A DNA stretch of 64,000 nucleotides from Desulfovibrionaceae bacterium (GTDB lineage: Bacteria > Desulfobacterota > Desulfovibrionia > Desulfovibrionales > Desulfovibrionaceae): the NCBI GenBank assembly GCA_029008115.1, contig JAQXJC010000031.1, positions 62,001-126,000 on the forward strand. Direction: 5' to 3'. The position numbers were made by a program, and so were the translations under genes. Each line of letters begins with the position of its first letter. The stretch's first letter is position 1. The notes under the pieces are model-generated. The model worked only from the letters and a program-made list of their open reading frames with translations. It ran no database searches and was not told the DNA's origin. This document shows, piece after piece, positions 6,919 through 16,384 of the stretch.

Positions 6919-9345
6919 GTGTCCGCATTTCGTCAGGCGCTCGCAGACGATTCTTTTCTGTTCTTTGATGGGGGCATGGGCACCATGCTTCAGGGGGCGG
7001 GCTTGCCTGCCGGGGCCAGCCCCGAAGAATTCTGCATGCGCAATCCTTCCGTGCTGGCCGGCATCCATGCGCAATATGTGCAGGCGGGCGCGGACGTCTT
7101 GACCACGTGCACCTTCGGGGGCAGTCCGTTCAAACTGCCGCCGGGGCTGGACGTATTTGCATTCAACAAGCGCATGGCCGAAGTGGCCAGAGCCGCCGCG
7201 GAAGGCTGCGGCCGGCGTGTCCATATTGCCGGGGATATAGGCCCGTCAGGGCACTTTGCCCGCCCACTGGGTGATGTGGAGCCTGTGGACATGGTGGCAG
7301 GCTTCAGGGAGCAGGTACGCGGCCTGCTGGCCGGCGGCGTGGATACGTTCATCGTGGAAACGCAGTTCGATCTGGCCGAGGCGCGGGCCGCCGTGGCGGC
7401 CATACGGCAGGAGTGCGACCTGCCGGTCATGGTCTCCATGACATTTGAGCAGGGTGTCAGCCTTACGGGCAGTACGCCGGAAATTTTTGCGGAGACCATG
7501 CAGAACATGGGCGTAGCCGCCCTTGGCACCAACTGTAGCGCCGGCCCGGAGCAGATGGCCCCCGTGGTGGAGGCGCTGCTGGCGCACAGCCGCGTACCCG
7601 TGCTGGCCGAACCCAATGCCGGCCTGCCGGAGCTGCGTGACGGCAGTACGGTGTTCCGGCTGGGAGCCGAGGACTTTGCCGTCAGAACGGCGGCCTTCGG
7701 CGCCGCCGGCGTGAAGCTGCTGGGCGGCTGCTGCGGCACTACGCCCGCGCATATTGCGGCCCTGCGCCGCCTGCTGGAGGGCAGGCGCTGGGTACGTCCC
7801 GTCTGTCCTGTGCGGGGAGGCGTGACGCTGACCACACGCTCTGCACTGGTGCGCATCCAGCAGGATGAACCGCTGGCCATTATCGGCGAGCGCATCAACC
7901 CTACGGGCAAGAAGCAGCTCACGGCTGAATTGCAGGCAGGGGAGTTTGCGCAGGCGCTGCGCTTTGCCGATGAGCAGGTGGCGGCCGGAGCGGCTCTGCT
8001 GGACGTGAATGTGGGCGCGCCGCTGGTGGATGAGACAGTCCTGCTGCCCGAGCTGACCATGCGCCTGACCGGACGCATGCAGACGCCGCTTTCTCTGGAC
8101 TCCTCAAATATTGACGCCATCCGCCGCGCTCTGCCGTACTGTCCCGGCTCGCCGCTGGTCAATTCCGTGAGCGGCGAGGCCGGACGCATGGAGGCGCTGG
8201 GGCCGCTGTGCCGGGACTGGGGCGCGCCCTTCATCCTGCTGCCGCTGCGCGGGAAGAAGCTGCCTGTCATGGCCTCGGAACGCATCGCCATTCTGGAATC
8301 TCTGCTGGAGCAGGCCGCCGCGCTGGGCATACCCCGCCGCCTGATGATGGTCGATGTGCTGGCGCTGGCCGTGTCTTCCCGGGGAGAGGCGGGCAGACAG
8401 TGTCTGGAGACCATTCGCTGGTGCGTGCGGGAAGGGCTTGCCACAACGCTGGGGCTGTCCAATGTGTCCTTCGGGCTGCCCGCGCGCGAGCTTCTGAATG
8501 CCACCTATCTGGGGCTGTGCATGGGGGCGGGGCTGACCTCCTGCATTGCCAATCCATCCAACAGGCGCCTGCGGGAAGCGCGGGATGCCGCATGCGCCCT
8601 GCTGAACAAGGATGCGGACGCGGCATCGTTCATTGCCGGATATGCGGACTGGACTGCCGGTTCCGGAGCGGAAGGCGGGACAGGGGGCGTTGTGACGCGG
8701 CAGGAAAGGCGTGCGGCGGCCACGCTGTACGACGCCGTCCTGCATGGTGACCGCGAGAACGTGGTGCGTCTGGTGGAGCAGGAGCTGGATGCCGGAGCCG
8801 CACCGTTCGCGCTGGTGCAGGAGAAGCTCATTCCCGCCATCACAGAGGTGGGGCGGAAGTATGAGAAGCGGGAGTATTTCCTGCCGCAGCTGATCCGCGC
8901 TGCGGAGACCATGCAGACCGCCTTCTCCAGACTGAAACCATTACTTGAAGAAAATGCCGGGGACACGGCGTCACGCCCGGTTATCGTCATGGCAACTGTG
9001 GAAGGTGATATTCACGACATCGGCAAGAATATCGTTTCCCTGCTGCTGATGAACCACGGCTTTGAGGTGGTGGATGCCGGCAAGGATGTGCCTGCGGCGC
9101 GGATTGTGCGCTGTGCCGAGGAGCATAGGGCAAGCATCATAGGGCTTTCCGCCCTGATGACCACTACCATGGTGCGCATGACGGATACGGTGAAGCTTGT
9201 GCGGGAACGTGGCCTGCCCATCCGTGTGATGGTGGGCGGTGCGGTGGTCACGCAGGACTTTGCGGACAGCATTGGTGCGGACGGATACGCCGCGGACGCG
9301 GTGGCTGCCGTGCGCACGGCGCAGTGGCTTTTGGGAGTGTCATGA
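6919..9345 (+). CDS. metH: Cobalamin-dependent methionine synthase lacking the activation domain
   Basis: This enzyme transfers a methyl group from methyltetrahydrofolate to homocysteine through cobalamin, the last step of methionine synthesis. The order is a homocysteine-binding barrel with zinc cysteines (TNCSAG near residue 203, GGCCGT near residue 270), a pterin-binding domain (IIGERINPTGKK onward), a helical cap and a B12 domain with DIHDIG near residue 697. The chain ends after the B12 domain at 808 residues, so the S-adenosylmethionine reactivation domain of E. coli MetH is absent. I chose GTG at 6919 because GGAGTGAGGAG lies just upstream; ATG at 6895 is an alternative. The stop overlaps the next start (ATGA). 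Confidence 0.9.
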   Translation: MSAFRQALADDSFLFFDGGMGTMLQGAGLPAGASPEEFCMRNPSVLAGIHAQYVQAGADVLTTCTFGGSPFKLPPGLDVFAFNKRMAEVARAAAEGCGRRVHIAGDIGPSGHFARPLGDVEPVDMVAGFREQVRGLLAGGVDTFIVETQFDLAEARAAVAAIRQECDLPVMVSMTFEQGVSLTGSTPEIFAETMQNMGVAALGTNCSAGPEQMAPVVEALLAHSRVPVLAEPNAGLPELRDGSTVFRLGAEDFAVRTAAFGAAGVKLLGGCCGTTPAHIAALRRLLEGRRWVRPVCPVRGGVTLTTRSALVRIQQDEPLAIIGERINPTGKKQLTAELQAGEFAQALRFADEQVAAGAALLDVNVGAPLVDETVLLPELTMRLTGRMQTPLSLDSSNIDAIRRALPYCPGSPLVNSVSGEAGRMEALGPLCRDWGAPFILLPLRGKKLPVMASERIAILESLLEQAAALGIPRRLMMVDVLALAVSSRGEAGRQCLETIRWCVREGLATTLGLSNVSFGLPARELLNATYLGLCMGAGLTSCIANPSNRRLREARDAACALLNKDADAASFIAGYADWTAGSGAEGGTGGVVTRQERRAAATLYDAVLHGDRENVVRLVEQELDAGAAPFALVQEKLIPAITEVGRKYEKREYFLPQLIRAAETMQTAFSRLKPLLEENAGDTASRPVIVMATVEGDIHDIGKNIVSLLLMNHGFEVVDAGKDVPAARIVRCAEEHRASIIGLSALMTTTMVRMTDTVKLVRERGLPIRVMVGGAVVTQDFADSIGADGYAADAVAAVRTAQWLLGVS

Positions 9346-9812
9346 AAACGAGAATAACGGCATGTGCGTTGCTATGGCTGTTCCTGCTGGTTCCGGCCTT
9401 GGGTCTGGCCGGGGATGTGCCTGCCAGGATGGACATGGCTGGACTGTCCCGTTTTGTTTCCGGGCATGTGGGGCAGGTGGTGGTGGTGAATTTCTTCGCC
9501 ACATGGTGTCCTCCCTGCCGGGAGGAAATCCCCCACCTGATACGGATAGCGCAGACCTGCGGCGGCAAGGCTGCCGTTGTCGGCGTGAGTGTGGACGAGG
9601 ATGCGGCCGCGGTGCCGCCCTTTGTGGCAAAGATGGGGATTCCCTATGCTGTGCGGATGGCGTCTCCCGAACTGGCCGCCAGCTTTGGCGTGCGCAGCAT
9701 TCCTCATAATGTGGTGTACGGGCCGGACGGCGTCATGCGGGCCAACCAGCCCGGCTATGTGGACGGAGCAAGCCTCAAGGCTTTTATTGACGATTTGCTG
9801 GAACGGAAGTGA
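9342..9812 (+). CDS. TlpA-like periplasmic thioredoxin-fold protein
   Basis: This is an exported thiol-disulfide oxidoreductase of the TlpA/ResA group, 156 residues long. A signal peptide of about 23 residues ends at LGLAG. The active site is WCPPC (cysteines at residues 56 and 59), and the cis-proline loop is SIPHNVVYG. A reducing role in cytochrome maturation is usual for the family, but no cytochrome genes are nearby. The start codon overlaps the metH stop codon, so it is translated with metH. The reason for that pairing is not clear from the sequence. Confidence 0.88.
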   Translation: MKTRITACALLWLFLLVPALGLAGDVPARMDMAGLSRFVSGHVGQVVVVNFFATWCPPCREEIPHLIRIAQTCGGKAAVVGVSVDEDAAAVPPFVAKMGIPYAVRMASPELAASFGVRSIPHNVVYGPDGVMRANQPGYVDGASLKAFIDDLLERK

Positions 9813-9815
9813 GAT

Positions 9816-10295
9816 ATGGTGGAAGTGACAATCCGCAAGGCGCACATGGATGATGTGAAAAATGTGCATGCGCTGTTGATGGACTGCGCGCGCAAGGGGC
9901 AGCTGCTGCCGCGGGCGCTGATTTTTCTGTACGGGCATATCCGCAATTTTCATGTGGCGGAGACGGCGGACGGGCGGCTGGTGGCCTGCTGCGCGCTGGC
10001 TCCCGTGTGGGAGGACCTGGCGGAAATCTGCTCGCTGGTGGTGGACGAGAATATCCGCCGGCAGGGGCTGGGCCGTCGTGTGGTGGAATCCTGTCTGGCG
10101 GAATGCCGGGAACTGCATATCCGCAAGGTCTTTTCCCTCACCTATCAGGGCGAGTTCTTCCAGCGTCTGGGCTTCCATATTGTGGACAAGGATGTGCTGC
10201 CGCAGAAAATCTGGGCGGATTGCGTGCACTGTCCCAAATATCCCGACTGCGACGAAACAGCCGTCTATCTGGAAATGAACGAAGGGGAAGCCTGA
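9816..10295 (+). CDS. GNAT acetyltransferase, probable short-type N-acetylglutamate synthase
   Basis: This 159-residue single-domain acetyltransferase carries the acetyl-CoA binding segment NIRRQGLGRRVVESCL near residues 78-93. The tail has the clustered cysteines CVHCPKYPDCDETAV. That tail resembles short N-acetylglutamate synthases that replace classical ArgA in several anaerobes and actinobacteria; they catalyse the first step of arginine synthesis. The GNAT fold is clear, while the substrate is inferred from the tail motif. The gene begins three bases after the thioredoxin gene and overlaps hpt, so it sits in the metH operon. Confidence 0.8.
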   Translation: MVEVTIRKAHMDDVKNVHALLMDCARKGQLLPRALIFLYGHIRNFHVAETADGRLVACCALAPVWEDLAEICSLVVDENIRRQGLGRRVVESCLAECRELHIRKVFSLTYQGEFFQRLGFHIVDKDVLPQKIWADCVHCPKYPDCDETAVYLEMNEGEA

Positions 10296-10825
10296 TGAAG
10301 GCCGGGGAATTGCGGCCGCTCTTCACGCCCGAGGAAATACAGCGGCGCGTGCGCGAGATTGCCGCCGATGTGGACGCCCTCTACGGGGATGAGCCGCTGG
10401 TGGTTGTCTGCGTGCTCAAGGGCGGCTTCATGTTCTTCTCGGATTTGGTGCGCCATCTGCGCGGCAGACAGGTGGAGGTCGATTTCGTGCGCCTTTCCAG
10501 CTATGGGCAGGGCACGTCCTCTTCCGGGCACATCGCCTTCACCAAGGATGTGGAGATTTCTCTTCAGGACAAGCACGTGCTTGTGGTGGAAGACCTTGTG
10601 GACAGCGGACTGTCCATGCAGTTCCTGCTGTCCACGCTGGCCCAGCGCGGTGCCAAATCCCTGCGGCTGGCCATTCTGCTGGACAAGCATGAGCGGCGCA
10701 GGGTGGAGGTGCGGGCGGATTTCATCGGCTTTCATCTCCAGGGCGGATTCATAGTCGGCTATGGCATTGACTGTGCGGAGCGGTACCGTAATCTGCCCGG
10801 CATTTATGAACTTGTGGCGGAGTAG
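10295..10825 (+). CDS. hpt: Hypoxanthine phosphoribosyltransferase
   Basis: This cytoplasmic purine-salvage enzyme joins hypoxanthine (and usually guanine) to PRPP to give the nucleotide. It has 176 residues. The PRPP loop is HVLVVEDLVDSGLSMQ, and the early CVLKGGFMFFSDL segment and the C-terminal FIVGYGIDCAERYRNLPGI are typical of bacterial HPRT. The ATG at 10295 overlaps the stop of the upstream acetyltransferase gene. A longer reading frame extends upstream but only shadows that gene. Confidence 0.94.
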   Translation: MKAGELRPLFTPEEIQRRVREIAADVDALYGDEPLVVVCVLKGGFMFFSDLVRHLRGRQVEVDFVRLSSYGQGTSSSGHIAFTKDVEISLQDKHVLVVEDLVDSGLSMQFLLSTLAQRGAKSLRLAILLDKHERRRVEVRADFIGFHLQGGFIVGYGIDCAERYRNLPGIYELVAE

Positions 10826-10853
10826 CCGGCGGCGCTGCCGGCAGGAGGTGCGC

Positions 10854-11759
10854 ATGGAAATCAGTTGTCCCAGGTGTTCCAGTCGCTTCAAGCTTCCGGC
10901 TGGCGTCCATGCCGGCGCACGGCTGCGCTGTTCCGTCTGCCAGCATGTGTTCCGTCTGGACATGGAGGCGGACGCGGCTGCTCCGGCGGCGCCTTCGCCC
11001 GCAGGCGCACCGGACATCTCCCCCTCGGGAGGCGGCAGCGCAGGCATGCCTCCGCTGGAAATGCCGGCAAGGAAGCGCAGCTGCCTGCGGCGGCTGTGCG
11101 GGGGTGTGCTGGTGCTGGCCCTGCTTGGCGGGGCCGGGGCTGTCGGCTGGCAGTACATGCGCCCTCTGCTTGCAAAGCCTCCCATGACTGCCGGTGAGCA
11201 GGCGGATCAGATTTCCAGTCTGGCGCTCACGGACGTGCGGCAGTATTATGTGGACAATGACAGAAGCGGCCGGCTGCTCGTCATTGAAGGCAGGGTTGTC
11301 AACGGCTTTGCGGCGCCGCGGGAGATGATCGAGCTGGAGGCATCCATCTACGGCCCGGACAAGCGCACTCTGAAGAGCCGGCGCTTTTTTGCCGGCGTCT
11401 CCCTGTCCTTTTCCCTGCTCAAGAGCATGGGAATGCAGGAACTGGAGACCCTGCTGAGCAACAAGGATGAAATTCTCACCAACAATATGAACGTAGCCAG
11501 CGGCGGCTCCGTTCCCTTCATGACGGTATTTGCGGCGCCGTCCTCCCCTGTGGCGGAGTTTGCCGTGCGCGTGGTGGGAGCCCGCGAGGGCGGGCAGGCG
11601 GCCGCGTCCGGAACGGCGCTGGGAACGTCAGCCGTGCCGGGGGGCGCCTTGCCTGCCGGAAAGGCGGCGGCACCTGACACTTCAGCCGCGCCGGCCGCAC
11701 CGGATCAGCCGGAGCCGCGGACGAGTACGCCACAGCCCGCCGCTCCTGTGCGGCCCTGA
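10854..11759 (+). CDS. MJ0042-type zinc-ribbon membrane protein (DUF3426-like)
   Basis: This is a 301-residue protein of unknown function. It opens with an MJ0042/FYVE-like zinc ribbon (ISCPRCSSRFKLP, then RCSVCQHVFRL). An acidic, proline/alanine-rich linker and one membrane helix (GVLVLALLGGAGAVGWQYM) follow near residue 85-105. The outer domain resembles the DUF3426 region (YVDNDRSGRLLVIEGRVVNGF), a common layout in deltaproteobacteria. A low-complexity alanine/proline tail ends the chain. AGGAGGTG precedes the ATG. The zinc ribbon would be cytoplasmic and the C-terminal domain periplasmic. Partners are unknown. Confidence 0.8.
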   Translation: MEISCPRCSSRFKLPAGVHAGARLRCSVCQHVFRLDMEADAAAPAAPSPAGAPDISPSGGGSAGMPPLEMPARKRSCLRRLCGGVLVLALLGGAGAVGWQYMRPLLAKPPMTAGEQADQISSLALTDVRQYYVDNDRSGRLLVIEGRVVNGFAAPREMIELEASIYGPDKRTLKSRRFFAGVSLSFSLLKSMGMQELETLLSNKDEILTNNMNVASGGSVPFMTVFAAPSSPVAEFAVRVVGAREGGQAAASGTALGTSAVPGGALPAGKAAAPDTSAAPAAPDQPEPRTSTPQPAAPVRP

Positions 11760-11852
11760 ACGCTTTGGGATCATGCGACGGATGGGGAAAGGGCGCTGGC
11801 CTCTTCCTCCGTCCGTCGCGCTGCTTTTGACAAGGCGAAAAAGGAAGCGGAG

Positions 11853-13193
11853 ATGGCAAAACCTCGCGATGTCTATGTGTGTTCCTCCTGCGGCGCACAG
11901 ACCTTCCAGTGGCGCGGGCAGTGCCCCTCCTGTCAGGAATGGAATACGCTTGAGCAGCGTGCGGCGCCCCGCACGCCGGCCGGGCGTCGTGCATCCTCTG
12001 TTCCGACGGGTGGGAGCAGTCGGCCCGTCCCCCTGTCCTCCGTATCGGAGGAGGGATGCAGGGCCTTTGGCACGGGGCTGGCGGCACTGGATCGCGTGTT
12101 GGGCAGGGGGCTGGTGCCCGGCGCGTCTCTGCTGGTGGGCGGCGAGCCCGGCATAGGAAAATCGACGCTGCTACTGCAGGTGGCGGGCATGGTGGCCGCT
12201 GCCGGCCGCCGCGTGATCTATGCCAGCGGGGAGGAATCGCTGCCGCAGATACGGGATCGCGCCGCCCGTCTGGGCATGCTGCACGGAAATCTGCTGGCCA
12301 TGGCCACATCGCAGGTGGAAGAGGTGCTGGAGGCCGTGCGAAGCGGGCCGCCGGCCCTGCTGGTGCTGGATTCTGTACAGACGCTGACCTCGCTGGAGGC
12401 GGAGGGACTGCCCGGCAACGTATCGCAGGTCAGGGCTGTGGCCACAGCCCTTCAGGATGCCTGCCGCCGATCCGGGACGACGCTGGTGCTGGTGGGACAT
12501 GTGACCAAGGAAGGCACGCTGGCCGGGCCGCGCCTGCTGGAGCATATGGTGGACACTGTGATCTCCCTGGAGGGAGACAGAAGGCAGATGTTCCGCCTGC
12601 TGCGCGTGTTCAAGAATCGCTTTGGCCCCAACGAGGAGCTGCTGGTCTTCCAGATGGCGCAGGAAGGAATGCGGATTGTCGAGGACCCGGCCACATTCTT
12701 TCTTGGCGCGCGCGACGCATCCCTGAGCGGTACGTCCGTGCTCATGGCGCTGGACGGGCACAGGCCGCTGGCCGTGGAGGTGCAGGCGCTGGTGACCCGC
12801 TCTTACCTGAGCATTCCCCGGCGCACGGGGCTGGGCTTTGACGTGAATCGCCTCCATTTGCTGCTTGCAGTGCTGGAAAAAAGGCTCAGGCTGAATTTCG
12901 GACAGGTAGACATCTATGCCAAGATAGGCGGCGGCATGAAACTTCAGGAGCCGGGCATGGATGCCGCGCTGGTGGCCGCAGTACTGTCATCCTTCTATGA
13001 TGTTCCCCTGCCGGAGCGTGCGGTGCTGTGGGGTGAAATAGATCTGAACGGGCAGGTGCGTCCCGTTTCCGGGCATGATGCGCGCCTTGCGCAGGCCCGT
13101 CGTCTGGGCTACGATCCCATCTTTCATCCCGACGTGCGTCAGGGGGGCGTGGGCACGGTGGCGGCCCTGCAGCAGAGGCTGTTCCGGCACTGA
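11853..13193 (+). CDS. radA: DNA repair protein RadA
   Basis: RadA is a RecA-related ATPase that helps process recombination intermediates and branch migration. The 446-residue protein has the N-terminal C4 zinc finger (CSSCG, CPSC at residues 10-27) and Walker A GEPGIGKST at residues 97-105. The RadA-specific KNRFG motif lies near residue 252. The C-terminal Lon-protease-like domain includes GGGMKLQEPGMDAALVAA. All diagnostic features are intact. A gap of about 90 bases separates it from the zinc-ribbon gene. Confidence 0.97.
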   Translation: MAKPRDVYVCSSCGAQTFQWRGQCPSCQEWNTLEQRAAPRTPAGRRASSVPTGGSSRPVPLSSVSEEGCRAFGTGLAALDRVLGRGLVPGASLLVGGEPGIGKSTLLLQVAGMVAAAGRRVIYASGEESLPQIRDRAARLGMLHGNLLAMATSQVEEVLEAVRSGPPALLVLDSVQTLTSLEAEGLPGNVSQVRAVATALQDACRRSGTTLVLVGHVTKEGTLAGPRLLEHMVDTVISLEGDRRQMFRLLRVFKNRFGPNEELLVFQMAQEGMRIVEDPATFFLGARDASLSGTSVLMALDGHRPLAVEVQALVTRSYLSIPRRTGLGFDVNRLHLLLAVLEKRLRLNFGQVDIYAKIGGGMKLQEPGMDAALVAAVLSSFYDVPLPERAVLWGEIDLNGQVRPVSGHDARLAQARRLGYDPIFHPDVRQGGVGTVAALQQRLFRH

Positions 13194-13229
13194 ACATGAT
13201 GAAGTTCCTGATACAGGGAGGAGCAGTCC

Positions 13230-13838
13230 ATGAGCATGGAATGCGAGCGCAAATATTGCAACGAGGATTTCGCGCAGCTGCGCAGCCGCCTGCGGGAAGC
13301 CGGGGCGACGTGTCTGGGCGCGCATTTTGAATCCAACAGCATCTGGGATGAAGGTGACGGCGACCTGCGGCGCACAGGCCGTCTGCTGCGCCTGCGGACG
13401 CAGACGTGGCCCGATCACGAACGGCATCTGATAACGCTGAAGCTCAAGGCCGCCAATGTCGGCGGCTGCAAGATGCGCGAGGAGCGCGAGCTGGCCGTGG
13501 CTGATGCCAGCGTCATGGCGCAGGTGCTGCTCGGTCTGGGATACACTATCCGCCTGCGTTATGAAAAAGTGCGGGAGGTCTGGCGTTTTCCCGAACTGGA
13601 AGTGGTGCTGGACAGGGTTCCCTTTGCTGAGGTGGTGGAGCTGGAAGGGGATATGGAGGCCATTGACCGCCGCGCGGCCCAGCTGGGGCTGGATGCCTCC
13701 GGCGCCACCACGGACAGCTATCATACGCTGCATCGTGCCTGGCGCGAGGCGCGGGGCCTGCCGCCCGGGCTGGATTTTGTCTTCACGCCGCGGCAGCGGG
13801 AGGAAATTCTGCGCAGCCTGCGGGAGGATGCGTCATGA
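13230..13838 (+). CDS. CYTH-domain (triphosphate tunnel) protein
   Basis: This 202-residue protein is a member of the CYTH superfamily, which includes class IV adenylate cyclases, thiamine triphosphatases and inorganic triphosphatases. The N-terminal signature ECERKYCNEDF fits the ExExK metal/triphosphate motif. Later charged strands (HLITLKLKAA, KMREERELAV, RLRYEKVREVW, VVLDRVPFAEVVELEG) fit the eight-stranded tunnel. GGAGGAGC precedes the ATG. The stop overlaps the clpS start as ATGA. The fold is well supported; cyclase versus triphosphatase activity cannot be decided from sequence. Confidence 0.85.
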   Translation: MSMECERKYCNEDFAQLRSRLREAGATCLGAHFESNSIWDEGDGDLRRTGRLLRLRTQTWPDHERHLITLKLKAANVGGCKMREERELAVADASVMAQVLLGLGYTIRLRYEKVREVWRFPELEVVLDRVPFAEVVELEGDMEAIDRRAAQLGLDASGATTDSYHTLHRAWREARGLPPGLDFVFTPRQREEILRSLREDAS

Positions 13839-14143
13839 CGCAGGCTCCATGCGGCGAATGCGGCGTGCGGGAGGATATTGCGGTAAGGACGCCCAGGATG
13901 TACCGCGTTCTGCTGCATAATGATGACTACACCACCATGGACTTTGTGGTGGACGTTCTGCGCTCGGTGTTTCGCAAGACGCCGGAGCAGGCCACGGCCA
14001 TCATGCTGGCCGTGCACGAGCGCGGCGTGGGGGAATGCGGCAGATATACGCGCGAGATTGCCGAGACAAAGGCCGCGCTGGTGCACCGTCGTGCCCGTGC
14101 CGCCGGTTTTCCGCTGAAATGCACGTTTGAACCTGTGGAGTAG
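13835..14143 (+). CDS. clpS: ATP-dependent Clp protease adaptor ClpS
   Basis: ClpS binds proteins with N-terminal Leu, Phe, Tyr or Trp and delivers them to ClpAP. The 102-residue protein carries the conserved YRVLLHNDDYTTMDFVVDVL segment, with the NDD residues that contact the substrate amino terminus. It also has the ClpA-binding region HERGVGECGRYTREIAETK. It is coupled to the CYTH gene upstream by a four-base overlap and lies seven bases before clpA. Confidence 0.96.
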   Translation: MTQAPCGECGVREDIAVRTPRMYRVLLHNDDYTTMDFVVDVLRSVFRKTPEQATAIMLAVHERGVGECGRYTREIAETKAALVHRRARAAGFPLKCTFEPVE

Positions 14144-14150
14144 TGGGGGC

Positions 14151-16382
14151 ATGCTGGGAGAGTCTGTGCAGGAAGTTCTGGGGCTGGCTGTGCAGGAGGT
14201 GCGCCGCCGCCGGCATGACATGCTGACGCTGGAGCATGTGCTGTTCGCCATGACCATGACGGGCCGGGGGCGTGCGCTGCTGGAAGGATGCGGCGCGGGC
14301 GATATGGCGCTGCTGCGCGGGCAGCTGGAAGAATTTTTCCAGAGTCATCTGGATGCTGGCCAGGATGCCGTGGATGCGGAGGAGATTATCCAGACGGAAA
14401 GCGTGCGGCGCGTCATTGTCTCCGCCCTGCGGCATATCCGTTCCGCCGGACGGGAACAGGTGGAGGCGGGGGATGTGCTGGCGGCCATGATGGAGGAAGA
14501 AGAGTCCTTTGCCGTGCATTTCCTTTCGGCGCAGGGCGTCAGCCGCCTGTCCGTGCTGGAATACGTGGCGCACGGCGGGGACGACGCGCGCGGCTCCACC
14601 GGTGCCGGCGGGGAGCGGGATGGAGACGGGGGGAATCCGCTGGAAAAATATGCCGAGGACCTCACGGAGAGGGCCCAAAGGGGCGGTATCGATCCGGTGA
14701 TCGGCCGGGATGCCGAACTGGATCGCGCCATTGAGGTGCTGAGCCGCCGGCGGAAAAACAATCCTCTGTTCGTGGGCGAGCCGGGCGTGGGCAAGACAGC
14801 TCTGGCCGAAGGGCTGGCGCTGCGCATTGCACAGGGAAAGGTGCCGGAGGCCTTTCGCGAAGCCAGAATGTTTGCGCTTGATCTGGGGGCATTGCTGGCC
14901 GGAGCGCGCTACCGGGGGGACTTTGAAGCCCGCCTGAAGGCGCTGCTCAAGGCGCTGGAGACGATTCCCGGGGCCTTGCTGTTCATTGACGAGATTCACA
15001 CCGTGGTGGGGGCCGGAGCCACAGCCGGCGGGAATATGGACGCATCCAACCTGCTCAAGCCCCTGCTGGCCTCCGGCAGGCTGCGCTGCATTGGCTCCAC
15101 CACCTATGAGGAGTGCCGCAACCATCTGGAGAAAGACAGGGCGCTGGCCCGCCGTTTTCAGCGCATAGACATTCACGAGCCGGACACGGCCGCCTGCCTG
15201 GCCATGTTGCAGGGAATCCAGAAGCAGTATGCGGCATTCCACAGAGTCAGCTACTCTCCGGCGGCGCTGCGGGCTGTGGTAGAGCTGTCCGCACGGCATA
15301 TCAGCGAGCGACTTCTGCCTGACAAGGCCATAGACGTGCTGGATGAGGCCGGCGCGGCCGTCCGTCTTAAGGCCGGCGGCAAGGATGGAGTGTGCGTCTC
15401 TGTGCGGGATGTGGAACGTGTGGTGGCCCGCATGACGGGCATTCCCGAACGCACGGTATCCAGGCGGGAACAGGCGCGGCTGGAACGTCTGGAGGAAAAC
15501 ATGAAGGCCCGCGTCTTCGGGCAGGATGCCGCCATTGAGCTCATCGTGCGCGCCATTCTCCGCGCCCGCGCCGGCCTGGCCAGCGAGGATCGCCCCGCCG
15601 GCGCCTTTCTGTTCTACGGCCCCACGGGCGTGGGAAAGACAGAAGTCGCCCGTCGGCTGGCGGAAGAGCTTTCCGTGACCTTCCTGCGCTATGACATGAG
15701 CGAGTACATGGAAAAGCACGCCGTGGCGCGCCTTATCGGCGCCCCTCCAGGCTATGTCGGCTTTGATCAGGGCGGATTACTGACCGATGCCGTGCGCAGG
15801 AATCCCTATGCGCTGGTACTGCTGGACGAGATGGAAAAGGCCCATCCCGATGTGTTCCACATCCTGCTTCAGGTCATGGACTATGCCACGCTTACGGACA
15901 ATACGGGACGCAAGGCCGACTTCAGGAATGTCATTCTGGTCATGACCTCCAACGCGGGCGCGCGGGAAATGGGTGCGCCGGCCATCGGCTTTGGCTCATC
16001 CCGCGCCGATGATGCCGCCCGCAGGGGGCTGAAAGCCGTGGAGGAAATATTTCCCCCGGAATTTCGCAACCGCCTTGACGCGCTGGTGCCGTTCAACAGT
16101 CTGGACGAGAGCCTCATGGGGGCCATTGTGGATAAATTCGTGGCGGAGATCGCCCGGACGCTGCGCGGTCGCAGAGTGGAACTGCTGCTGACGGATGGGG
16201 CGCGGCAGTGGCTGGCACGCAGAGGCTATGACGCGCTCATGGGAGCGCGTCCCCTGCGCCGCCTGCTGCGCACTGAGCTGGAAGACCGCCTTGCGCATGA
16301 GCTGCTCTTTGGATGGCTTCGGCATGGCGGCAGGGTGCGCGTGGAAGCCGGCGACGGAGCGCTGGTTCTGACTCCGGCCTAG
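14151..16382 (+). CDS. clpA: ATP-dependent Clp protease ATPase subunit ClpA
   Basis: ClpA is the unfoldase that feeds substrates into ClpP. The 743-residue protein has the N-terminal repeat domain that docks ClpS (SVQEVLGLAVQEVRRRRHDMLTL). The first AAA+ domain has Walker A GEPGVGKT near residue 209. The second has GPTGVGKT near residue 489 and the PGYVGFDQGG pore region. No ClpB-type middle coiled coil is present, which separates ClpA from ClpB. The start at 14151 fits the ClpA N-terminus; an in-frame ATG at 14127 lies inside clpS. ClpP is not in this window. Confidence 0.95.
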   Translation: MLGESVQEVLGLAVQEVRRRRHDMLTLEHVLFAMTMTGRGRALLEGCGAGDMALLRGQLEEFFQSHLDAGQDAVDAEEIIQTESVRRVIVSALRHIRSAGREQVEAGDVLAAMMEEEESFAVHFLSAQGVSRLSVLEYVAHGGDDARGSTGAGGERDGDGGNPLEKYAEDLTERAQRGGIDPVIGRDAELDRAIEVLSRRRKNNPLFVGEPGVGKTALAEGLALRIAQGKVPEAFREARMFALDLGALLAGARYRGDFEARLKALLKALETIPGALLFIDEIHTVVGAGATAGGNMDASNLLKPLLASGRLRCIGSTTYEECRNHLEKDRALARRFQRIDIHEPDTAACLAMLQGIQKQYAAFHRVSYSPAALRAVVELSARHISERLLPDKAIDVLDEAGAAVRLKAGGKDGVCVSVRDVERVVARMTGIPERTVSRREQARLERLEENMKARVFGQDAAIELIVRAILRARAGLASEDRPAGAFLFYGPTGVGKTEVARRLAEELSVTFLRYDMSEYMEKHAVARLIGAPPGYVGFDQGGLLTDAVRRNPYALVLLDEMEKAHPDVFHILLQVMDYATLTDNTGRKADFRNVILVMTSNAGAREMGAPAIGFGSSRADDAARRGLKAVEEIFPPEFRNRLDALVPFNSLDESLMGAIVDKFVAEIARTLRGRRVELLLTDGARQWLARRGYDALMGARPLRRLLRTELEDRLAHELLFGWLRHGGRVRVEAGDGALVLTPA

Positions 16383-16384
16383 CC

